64,000 nucleotides of DNA from NCBI GenBank assembly GCA_002118135.1, contig BDIU01000154.1, forward strand, positions 248,165 to 312,164. Reading direction: 5' to 3'. The stretch comes from Trebouxia sp. TZW2008 (taxonomy: Eukaryota; Chlorophyta; Trebouxiophyceae; Trebouxiales; Trebouxiaceae). The notes beneath the pieces were generated by a model that saw only the letters and a program-made list of their open reading frames with translations, did not search any database and was not told the DNA's origin. Position numbers and translations under genes: made by a program. How positions within the stretch are numbered: position 1 is the stretch's first letter; every line of letters starts with the position of its first letter. Shown in pieces: positions 1 through 10,127 of the stretch.

Positions 1-80
1 ATCAAGGTAAGGCAGATTTAGCAGCAACAACTACATTGGCCTGCTTTGAGCTGGAATGCTAGCTTGGACATGTACAGAAT

Positions 81-3000
81 CTAGGCAGTGATATTGCCAT
101 TGTCACCAAACTGCAGAAACAGTTGAGCAGGATATGCATACCTGTAGCCCATATACGTCATCACCCAAGATAGCATGACCAGCATGCGCCAGGTGCACTC
201 TGATCTGCACACAAAACCAGACGTAAAGATTTGCCATGGGTGAAAGTGGCCCAGCACAGATCATTTTAGCAATGCACAGCAGTCCAACAGATATCAATGC
301 ATTGCATACTGAACATGTCCAGCGTGTAGCATCAGCAAGTCTGATCTGTGCAAAGAAATTGCAAGCAGGGAATGGTCACCTGGTGAGTACGACCTGTGCG
401 AGGCATTGCCACCACCAAAGCTGCACCCCTGTGTTCAATGCACAACAGCATCAGTGAACTGATGAAGGTCAAGCTTAGCAAAAAAGGACTTGTTCACTGG
501 CAGGAGTTGTGCCCAGAAAATGTTTCAAGCATAAAAGTACATGTTGAACAACAGCTGCATCAGCCATAGGGCATTCAGCAGCAAAATGTCTGACTACTCT
601 TCCACTCATGTTCAAACAGTTTCGCATTGCCCAAATAGTGATATGTGATCATGCGGTTGGTGCATTCCATAGCGGTTCCCAGGCTCACCCAGTGAACTAG
701 CCTCCAAGTAAGGCAAGTCAACATGCTTCTGTATTCCAGTGTGCATGCTATGCATGGCATGCAAGGGCGGCTTTGAGGCGTCACCTGGTTTTGTTTGTAG
801 CTTCTGAGGCAACAAGGCCATAGGTATACCCTTCCAGCAGCACTTTTTCATTGCTGCTGATGACACTGAAGTCAGTAAGAGATGCGTCACCAGAGGGCAC
901 CACCGCGCGAGCAATCCTGCAACAGTACGATACAAGCAGCTGATCATCACAGCAAAAGTCTGCTTGGTTGCAAGCTATGTTCATCATATCAAAAGCCTGT
1001 CTTGTTGCTACACAAACAAACGCAAGGGGGAGCACGCCAGACTGAGCTGTCAAAAGTGATACACTTAGCACAACCCCGCAAACAAGTTGTAGCAGCATTG
1101 CATAGTACAAGTAGTGTTCACAGGACATTACAGAATAAGAGCAACACGCCCGCAGGCAGCAAGGCGCTTACTGCTCAGTCGGATGCCTGTCGATAGGAGC
1201 ATCCACAGAGAACTTTTCTGAAATGGGTGCACCTGAGGATATGGCCAAGTAGCTCTTCTTGGCAGTCCGCTCACTGCAGATCTCACACAGATGTGACAGT
1301 GCTGAGAATATGCATAGCCAACACAGCTTTTGAAGCTGTCTTCAGTAGTTCTATATGTCCAATAGCTCATTTGCAATCATGCATGCATGCCCTGCACACA
1401 GTTTGCAAGCTAAAATCTTGCTCAAGCTCCTTGCTCAAGCAGTGTGCTCAAACAATGGTTCAGCTTGCAAATTGTGCGCAGGGCTTTGGTGCATGCATGG
1501 AAAAGAGATATGTCCATGAGCTTTGCTCGATGAGTCAAGCCTGAGCTTCAGGGTTCTAGAAATCCAGAGACTAGGCAGGTGACAGGACGTGCTTGCTTTC
1601 ATGCATGAAGTTAGCAGTAAAAGCAGCAGTGCGAACAAGATTCCAGCAGTATGAGCACAGCAACAGGCACAGCAACAGGCACAGCAACAGGCACAGCAAC
1701 AGGCACAGTAAAGGGCACAGCAAAGGCATGGTAGAGGACATAGCAAAAGCAGAAGGGACTTCGGGCAAAAGACACCACCAGGGACACAGCAAAGATGGGT
1801 CTCCTTGACAACATCACTGCAGAAAAGCAACAAGGAGGCACAGAATGCCCCTAGGCGACAGCACTGCAGAAAGCAGGGAATGCTTGCAAATGAAAGTGCT
1901 GCAGAAGACATAGCAAACAGCAAGAAAGAACTCAGCTTGATAAAGATGCAGCAGCCGCAGCAGCATCGACTGTAGCCGTTGTGCGGCATATGCATCAACT
2001 TAGGTGTGAGTAGTGTCGCAGATACTCTCATGCCCAAGTGGCATTTGAATCTCAAACAGCAGGAAAGGCTATTAGGCATTGAGTCTAATGACCAACCTGA
2101 ACTGTAGTGCCAGTGGTGCAGCAGCCTTCTGCCGCTTTGCCGTCACTAGCACACCGCTTGTAAACATATCCAGCCTGTGTACAGGATAAGGTGCATAGCC
2201 TGCAGCACCAACACCGGCTTCTCACAAGCTGATGATCATAAAGCTGATGACAAGCTGCATGTTGAAGCACAGGTGCTAGGTGAGTGAAGCCCAAACCCTG
2301 TGGTGCCAGGCTGGCTTTTGTTGAGCATGCCGCTAGATACACATTCAGCAACCACATGCAGCATGTATCATCCGCTCAGGACTGGTTGACAATGCCAGGA
2401 AACAAGTGCAGCGTGTATCAATTGGCTCAGGACTGGTTGGCAGTGCTCAATTCCAGGCTATGCCTGTGCAAGCAGCGTGTTCAATGCATAGAAGCAATGC
2501 GTACTGTGATGTACAAGCATATATGAAATTCATACCAAGATAGCCAATGAGCCGATTGACCATGCTTCCTCCCTGCATTGACAGCATTAAATCTCAGAGA
2601 ATCAAGTGAGAGTGCACAGCTGTTGCTGCTCAGAGAATGTAGTTTGGATATACTGTTTAGTCGGGGTGTACATGTAAGATTTGACTCCTTGGCAATTTGT
2701 ACGGACAGCTGATGTCCATTCTGTTCCAAGCAAATGCATGATCTAACAGCTCGAGCTGACTAGCTGACAGCTTGCAGGTTCTACAAGCCAAATGTTTGTG
2801 CTTCATGCTGACATTGCATCACTATGTACATAGTAGGGTCTCACACTCTGACTCGCACAACAAACTTGCCAACATTTGCATGAGGTGTTTACGTCATGCA
2901 ACACTCACTGCAAATCTGTGCTTGGGAGCTGAGATGATGCCTGCAGGCTTGTTGACCGCAATGATGTCATCATCCTCGTAGATAACTTCAACAGGATCAA

Positions 3001-3942
3001 GGTCTGCAACCAGTGGGATTCCCTTTTGAGCCATCTTGAATAGTGCTCTGACCCTGCAAGCTGTGACCTGATGTTGCAAGCTTATACCTTTGCATCACAA
3101 GGGTAACGCTGACAACACTGAATGCCACGTGAAAAGCTTCCCGCAATGTAATTCTGGTCGATTGCATTGCTGAAACTCTTTGGTACAATGGTGCATGCTG
3201 AGTAACTGTATGAGGTGGTCACTGTTTGTGCAAAAGCTCAAGACATTGCAGGAGCTTTCAGTCAGCATGTATTCTGAAAATACCTAGACACAGGCAGATT
3301 CATGATGTCTGCTACCTCCTCTATTCTCCTCTTGATGGGCTGCCCATTGCTATCAACCTGCCTGAAAGCAATGTCAATCTGCAAAAAAGCGCAGTACGAT
3401 GAGTACAGGACTAGCATAGACAGCAGCAACATAGCCATAGCAAGTCACACTTGCTCACACAATCGCTGCGCAGCTGCAACTCTGCCTTTGTGGCAGCTGC
3501 AATCAAGGCCACTGTAGCTTCATCATCATCTTTAGCAGCTTCCCATGCCTGATGAGGCCAGCAATGTTGACGTCAGTTACATTGCAATAATGTTGCAGCT
3601 AAGAATTGTGCATAGCCTGGCAGCAGGCACCTGGTCAGAGATCAAGTCAGGACAACAGGTTTGAAAGTGCCGTTCAAGAGTATGCGGTCTCGATAGGCTC
3701 TGGCCGCACGCAGGACACACTCTCTTTCTTTTCGGTGCATGATGCCAGCTTTCGCGCTCCGAAGGGGCAGGGTGTGTGAGGCTGTTAGCAACAGTGCCCG
3801 CAGCAGCTGGCCTATTGCAGGCTTGAAGCACGCTCTTAAGACAACGCTGTGGGCGGCTTGTCTTGCAACATGTGCGACAGGGCTTGATCTGCCTGGCTGG
3901 CGCGTAATTGAAGCCTAAAGAAGCTTGCAAGCAAGACCGCAT
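81..3942 (-). CDS. RluA-family RNA pseudouridine synthase with N-terminal C2HC zinc finger
   Basis: Converts uridine to pseudouridine in RNA; the target is unknown. Exons by phase: 3942–3631, 3548–3459, 3378–3284, 3053–2909, 2572–2536, 2217–2097, 1273–1172, 916–785, 428–380, 204–142, 110–81, giving about 391 aa. Visible signatures: S4-like segment around residues 150–180; VNKPAGI motif; GGSMVNRLIGYL on a 37-nt exon; catalytic box HRLDMFTSGVLV with Asp243; KKSYLAI; PRTGRTHQ|IRVHLAHAGH and GDDVYG. Residues 76–97 form a C-x2-C-x12-H-x3-C zinc finger, unusual for this family. The Arg/Ser/Cys-rich first 60 residues could be an organelle transit peptide. The ATG at 3942 opens the only long first exon. 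Oddity: the last 30-nt exon reaches a stop right after the IRVHL block, so the usual RxALHA tail is missing; the true 3' end may differ or lie outside the window. Confidence 0.85.
1655..1730. repeat. 12-bp minisatellite inside an intron of the pseudouridine synthase gene
   Basis: The unit AGCAACAGGCAC occurs four times perfectly, followed by two diverged copies (AGTAAAGGGCAC, AGCAAAGGCATG). It lies in the long intron between the HRLD exon and the KKSYLAI exon. It produces long spurious reading frames on both strands. Confidence 0.9.
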
Positions 3943-4378
3943 GCCACCTCCACAGCGTCCATCACTGCCTCATAAAACACAGGCGCAGAGGGTCTGAAGC
4001 AAGCGGTCTTGAGTGCCAGACAATCCTCGAACAATATATAAGCATAGTGCAGACGTTGTGGTGTCGGAACAGCAATCGCCTGTTCGCTGCAACGTTCACG
4101 TCGACATCGACATATTTGACCGAGCTCAACAACGCGAATTTAAGCAGCGTGCTGTGTCTCCCCGTTGATGCGTGAGACGTCCTCTGTATTGGCACGCTGG
4201 TTGCACTGGAAGCTGTCTCTTGTGCATTGTGCCCTGATCACAAGCAGCGTTTAAACCTGCAGCGTTTACCCCTGTGTCGGCATCTGTTGCAGAGTGATCA
4301 CGCCCGCTTCGACCTCTTTCGCATGGCGATAGGGTATCTTCGGTCGTGATATTAATTAAGTGATCGGCACTCATCATC
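3943..4378. promoter_or_regulatory. Shared divergent promoter region
   Basis: About 436 bp separate the start codons of two divergently read genes, the pseudouridine synthase (-) and the TLC protein (+). A TATA-like stretch, AATATATAAG, lies near 4032–4041. No transcription start can be read from the sequence, so the bidirectional promoter is inferred from gene orientation only. Confidence 0.4.
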
Positions 4379-5776
4379 ATGTTGGGGCTTGACTCGCCTG
4401 ACGCGACGACTCGCAAAGAGATTGGCATAAGCATTGCTGCATGGTCAGCTGTATTTGTGGTGCTGGCCACCTTACTCAGACGGCGGACATTGGCCTTCAC
4501 CAATCGCCTTGTCAGCTTGCTACATGCCCTAGTAGCTTTGACGCTCTGTCCTGCTGCACTAAACTGGCACCATCCATTTTCTGGTTTTGGACAGCGAACT
4601 ACTGAGCAGCAGGTGTGAGCTTGCCTATTTGTCTAGTGCTGTCAGTGCACCTTGTACTTTCAGCTCCTGCAAATGACAAGCACTGTTGTCTCTGCAGCGC
4701 TTTGCGATGAACATCAGCTTGGGCTACTTCACCTACGACATGCTCTGCTGCCTCTACATTGATCTTGACTTTGCAAATGTGGCCCATCATCTCTGTACCA
4801 TGCTGGGACTAGCTGTTGGCGTCTGCAATGGTGTGGTGAGCTGTAGCCGCAGAGCTGTGCTTTCATTGCACATCATCGGGCTCAATGTCCTTACCCCGAA
4901 TGTTATGCAGAGCGGAGCAGAGTTGACGCTGTGCCTTTTGCTGATGGAAGTCTCCAACCCTTTTTTGCATGGGCGCTTCCTCATGAGGGTCAGGCACAGC
5001 CTTCATGCCTGAGTACCTGCTGCAGATTGCTGTGTTCAGTGTTTGGCAAATAAGTTCAGCATAAAATCTGATGCAGGAGCTTGGCTGGAAAGAGACAGCT
5101 TTGAGCACTTGCAATGATGTAAGACTTGACAGCGCAAGCTATACTGCCGCCTGTCTTGCAAATCTGATGACTGACCATTGAAGACCAACTGATATTGCAC
5201 ATGCCTGATGCACATGCACGGGTTGTCTTAATGAGGGGTGTTATGCAGATCGCTTTTGCTGTATCATTCTTTATCTGTCGGCTTCTGATTGGGCCACCTG
5301 TGGTATACTACACCTGGGTCTGCCCCACAAGCCCTCTCATTGTCAAGGTCTGGCCCAGCTCTGTCCCTGCAACGTATTCAGCATGTGTCTTGACGTTACA
5401 GCATGACAAATTTGCCTGTGCAGTTTGGAGGGGTTGGGATTCAGATTGTGAGCCTCTTCTGGTTCTACAAAATTGTTCAGGTAAGACTGCTCAAGCACTG
5501 ATTCCTCATTGGTTGTACCTCTGCTGTTACTGGCTTCTGAAGCAGCAGTCCCAAGCTGCTTGTGAAGCCAAGGTCCTTTCAAAACCAATTGTTTTCTGCA
5601 TGATGGACTGCTGAGAAGAGTTTGCTTGGCAGAGCTGCATGCATTTCATGCTGTTCTCTTGCTTGCACTTTTGGCTGCAAATTGGTAAAATGCCAAAAAG
5701 CAATTCTGATTTGATGCTGCAGATTGTTTTCCACAAAACCTCAAGGACGGCCAAATCACGGAGGAAGAAGGCATGA
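4379..5776 (+). CDS. TLC-domain (TRAM/LAG1/CLN8) multi-pass membrane protein
   Basis: Exons 4379–4612, 4698–4835, 4911–4988, 5077–5118, 5249–5347, 5424–5480, 5723–5776 give 233 aa, all joined in phase 0. The size and pattern match the TMEM136/TLCD4-like branch of the TLC family, lipid-related proteins of the endoplasmic reticulum or other membranes; the exact activity is not known. Seen: an N-terminal hydrophobic helix, LGYFTYDMLCCLY, NVAHHLCTMLGL (the conserved HH pair), a GAELTLCLLLMEVSNP helix with HGRFLM, FFICRLLIGPPVVYY, and a final helix before a basic end (SRRKKA). That tail resembles, but does not exactly match, a di-lysine ER-retrieval signal. The ATG at 4379 is the first in frame and leaves a plausible lumenal lead. 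Ceramide synthase is unlikely because the protein is short and lacks the Lag1p motif. Confidence 0.85.
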
Positions 5777-6294
5777 CTTGTACCGTAGAAGCTGCTACAA
5801 TCACTGGCGCACATCAATCCAGTCGGGTCAGCATGCAACAGCTTTTCCTGGCTGCTGCGCCAGGAAAGTTTCTTACAGCAGGGACTTCTGCCTCTAAGTA
5901 TGATCATTCGGACTTTTGCGTTTATTCAAGGCTTCATCTGCTGACAAAAGTGGCACCGTATTGCTGTGGCATTTTCAGTTGATGCCAAAGTGTGATCTGA
6001 GACTTCTGAAACTCCTTACGAGAGTCTTCTCAGGCATTGTCAATCAAAGGCTCAAAAATAGAAAACTTCACTTAACAAAACCTTGCAGGGGCACATTAAA
6101 GCACAAACACAATCTGCAGACAGGCTGAAACACCAGACGCATGCTGTCAAGGTCTACGTAGACCACTACAGCTCCCAATGTTTATGGAAGGCTACCATCC
6201 TAAACACCTTGACTGTAAAGCCAGCTGTAAACACAAGACATTGAACACAAACTACGGACAGAGCGCAAAAGCAGCTTCTGGAACTTTCTAGACC
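5777..6294. other. Intergenic, convergent 3' ends
   Basis: Lies between the stop of the TLC gene (+) and the stop of the S6 kinase (-). No coding exon is recognised. The DNA is AT-richer than the flanking exons and presumably holds both 3' untranslated regions. Confidence 0.6.
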
Positions 6295-8827
6295 TCAGTG
6301 ACTGGGTGAGCGCTGCTTGTAGCCAGTCAGCATATGGGGTGCAACATACGAGTAACCCTGAAAGATTGCATCCAGGTTTGTTGGCGTGCCAGCTGGCGAA
6401 TCTGTTGGAGACTGCTCTGTCCACATCTTGTCGAAGTTCTCCACGCTATGCTGTCCTTGTGTGCTAGGCTTGAAGGGGGATGGGATCTCACGCTTCTGAA
6501 GCTTGTCCCAGTTGATGCTGCTGAAGAATGGGTGTTTCATGACAGCCTTGCTACCCTCAGCGCCATTGCCAAGCCTCTTATCAACATCTCTGGTCAGCAA
6601 ACCCTTCAGCAGGCTCTGTGCATTGCGGCTCATGAATGCTGCATGACAACCCAAGCATTCAGGATGTCTGCAATTGCTGTATCAACATCTGACACTGCCC
6701 AGGATGCGATTGCACAGTGTCAATGCGCATACGCAGTGGTCAGAGCACTCTTGAGCATGCATGTTGCTTGATGTTTCAAAGTAAAAACCCAAATTTATGC
6801 AACAACAGCTACACCCGACAGCACATGACACATGCCTGTAGCAGCATTGCATACAATCAGGGACGCCACAGACTGTGCTAAAGAGGCTGCAACATGCAAT
6901 TGCAAAAGCAGCAACGTACTTGGATACTTCAGCTTGCCACTGACAATCTGTTTCTGCAGCTGGTTCCTGCTCTTTGCGTTGAAGGGGGGCATGCCAGTGA
7001 GCATTTCAAACAGCAAGATGCCCACGCTCCACCAGTCCACATCTTTGCCATGCCCCTTGCCATTGATCACCTCAGGAGCCATGTACTCCATGGTTCCAAT
7101 GAAGCTGTTGGTGCGTTCCCCTTCAGTCATGTTGAGCTTGGCCAGGCCAAAGTCAGTAATCTTGATGTGGCCCTCACTGTCCAACAGGACATTCTCCTAC
7201 AACAGACGCTCAAACATGTAAGACCATGACAAGACCAATTGATGCTCACGTCTGCAGACAATGCAGCTATTTATACTGGGCCTCCAGTGCACAAATGAAT
7301 GCCTGACTGACTGACAAACTGCAAAGTCACTTATGTTGACCTTATGTTCTGCTTCAAGAACACAGACTGGCTAAAAGGGCAGTGAAAGCTTACTGGCTTG
7401 AGGTCACGATGAACAAAACCCAGGCTGTGAAGATGAGCAATGGCCAATACAATCTCTGCTGTGTAGAGACGTGCCAGTTGCTCATCAAAAATCCCCTGCA
7501 GACAAGGCAGCAAATAAGTCTTGCTGCCAGACAGGGCTGACTGAACAACAATCAACCCAAAGAGGAAATTGGTGTGAGGATCTGGTAGTGGACAGCGAGT
7601 GACAAGCAGGTTTGCACTTTCAAAATTGCAGAAGCACTTCTTGCATGCCCAATAAGAGCATCTCACCTGTCTATACAACTGGAAAAACAAATGACCGCCG
7701 TTGATAAAATCTAATACCAGGTACAGCTTACTGCTTGTCTGCAGCGCAGAAAAATTGTTGTGCTGAGTCAAATGCAAAGCCAGACTCTGCAAATTTGACC
7801 AAAACAAGGATACAATAAGAGATGGCAATTACATGAGGGCAATGCCTCACCTGAAATGAGCAACGCAGCGTTACGATGTAGGGGTGAAACACAGCAGTCA
7901 GCACATTGCGCTCTGCCTTGACATAATCGCCATGATCTTTGGCAATGATTTGTTCCTTGCGCATGACCTTCATGGCATATACTTGGCCAGTGTCTTTCTT
8001 CTGGACTTGGAACACCTGTGGCCATGCACCAGTTACTCAACAGCTTGTACATCGACAGTTGCACATGCCACGCAAATGCACAGATGCAGATGTGAATGCA
8101 GACATCAGCCAGAATCGCAAGTCTGCATTTGCTGGCTGCCGATTATATGAGCTGTAGAGGCAGATGGTCAATTTGCTGCGCCAGGGCAAACAGCTCACCT
8201 TCCCAAATGCGCCTTGTCCAACCACCCGCATCAGTGTAAAGTCAGCTGGACCAACTTTGGCATTTGAGAATTCACTAGGCACTCCTGCTATCTCTCCAGA
8301 ATTGTTTGGAGGCAAATCACAAGGAGGCAAGGCTGAGTGTAATGGTGAGCCTGAAGGAGATGCGGGAGATGATGACGCCGAGCCCTGCAGCCCAACATAT
8401 GTTGATCAGATTGATAGGAACTATTGCCACTGCTATGTGCACACTCACAGTACTGAAAGCAAGCAATGCATGCAGCTGCATATGCAGGCTACGTCATGCT
8501 GTGTAGTGGGCATTGACAGTATACCAGTGAGAGTCCCCCAGGACTGACTGGACTGAGGTGAGAGCGTGGGGAGAGTGGTCCAGTGTCTGCCTCAAAGACA
8601 TCCTCAAACTGCAGTTCAGGCTCCTCAAATTTCTCAGCAGCTGGTGTTGGACATCGTGCCGAGCCGACTTGCTGTACGCTTGTGCCAGCCTGAGCAGCTG
8701 CTGGAGAGGCAGGCTGCTCAATTGACTTTTGTGCGTTTTCTGCGGGTGCACGGCTGTCGACGCTCAGCAATGATGTTTGCTTTGCAGCTCCTGGTACCCA
8801 CTCCCGGGCAAATGGATTCAGTGGCAT
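6295..8827 (-). CDS. S6K: Ribosomal protein S6 kinase (AGC family), plant/algal S6K type
   Basis: Serine/threonine kinase downstream of TOR and PDK1. Exons 8827–8525, 8384–8199, 8015–7851, 7738–7667, 7495–7394, 7196–6920, 6638–6295 give 482 aa (Arabidopsis S6Ks are about 465–470). The N-terminus is MPLNPFAREWVPGAAK, a close match to a PAM2 poly(A)-binding-protein docking motif. Then come ELQFEDVF, equivalent to the TOS-like FSDVF of plant S6Ks, and a Ser/Pro-rich linker. Kinase: GQGAFGKV (about 157), Lys179 in YAMK, HRDLKPEN with Asp273, DFGLAK (291), an activation loop with NSFIGTMEYMAPE, and DVDWWSVGILLFEML. C-terminal AGC regulatory sites: turn motif GTPTNLD (Thr453) and hydrophobic motif FQGYSYVAP (Ser465). 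An upstream in-frame TTG at 8869 is not used here, because the ATG at 8827 starts exactly at the PAM2 motif. Confidence 0.93.
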
Positions 8828-10127
8828 GCTGTGACGGCAGGCTTTAGCCAATGTCACAGCATACACCAAAGACTTTTACTCTTGGAAGCCCGACGACGCA
8901 AGGAGACGTGCAACACGTCGCTTCGCGGATTCTGGCGCACAGCATCGACTCAGTACCAAACAAATGTCAGGCTGGCAGATTGATGCCAACAGTACCTGAA
9001 CCTCACAAGCAACTCTGCATAGCAGACCACTCTTGCAGCATCTGCCTTTGAAGAGGAAGATGTAACGGCTGGTTGAGCCAGGCTGTACTGCCAAAATGCG
9101 CATGCAGATGCGTTCAGGGGAGTCTCACAAAAGAGTTAGCTGCCTGCAAATGGCAGTGATTGACTGCATGTTTGAGGTGGGCAAACAAGCTGCACATGTA
9201 CATACAGCATCAGCCACAAAGATGCTTGTGCAAAGGCTGCAAGTTGGCCAAATATTTTGCCTGCTCGCATGTTTTAAGGCAAGGCACTCTGGAATGAAAT
9301 TGAGGTGTTGACCGTGTCTGCTGAGTGAGTCTGCGTTGTGAGCATCAAAATTGGGCGGAACGCTTCTCTGTCACTCTATACTTCAGGGTCCAAGGGCAAC
9401 TGCTGTACTGCCATGACTTTGTAGTCATCGTGACCAAACCATGCCAGCACCAGAGGCGCAGTGAACAGCGACACGAAAGTTAAGTCATCCTGCTCCAACA
9501 GCGATCTTGTCTACTGTCAAGATATCCAAAAGTCTGTAGCAGCGATCTAACGAACTGCCAGCTGCTGAAACCGGCAGTTGCTGAGGTGTCTTCATGTCGT
9601 TGAACTGATTGGTCACCGTTGTCCACAGCCATTTTGGCCCAGAGTGAATCAGCAAAGCGAGATTGCAGCGTGTGTGCCCTCACTTGTCTTCGGGCTCGCT
9701 TGCCGCACACACTTCCAGCTCGACCCAGTGCTAAGCTGTCACAGCAGGTTGTGCTGTCACCTGGTCAGCAAGCAGCTTGACTTACAAATTCTGTACAGAT
9801 CAGCCCAGCATTTCGCAAGTGAGCAGGATTGCACAAGTATGCTCGTAAATCCGGCGAGATCAGCCATGCAGCCTCTTTGAGGTTCTTGTGACACGCAACA
9901 GCAGAGCCACAACATTCAGCATCACAAAGCTCCTTGACAGGTTCCCATTTTGGGATAGCAAGTTTCTCTTCCTGCACAGATCACCAAGGGCTGACAGCAA
10001 GTGACAAAGCACAAAGAGTAGCCTGTACACCAGATCAGGCCAAGCCTTCAGCAGCTTACAGACCACAAAAGTGTGCATTATGCTGCTGGATTTGCCTCTG
10101 TCAGAGACTTGACGTCTGACTGTGGGC
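8828..10127. other. Intergenic region between divergent kinase genes
   Basis: About 1.3 kb between S6K (-) and the large TKL kinase gene (+), presumably holding both promoters and 5' leaders. Minus-strand frames of 70–100 codons occur at 9480–10162 but lack an ATG start, recognisable motifs or a coherent splice chain. Nothing else is supported. Confidence 0.55.

Noticed and set aside
1435..2079. 214-codon minus-strand reading frame
   Set aside because: It runs through the 12-bp minisatellite and lies inside an intron of the pseudouridine synthase gene; Cys-rich low-complexity translation with no motif.
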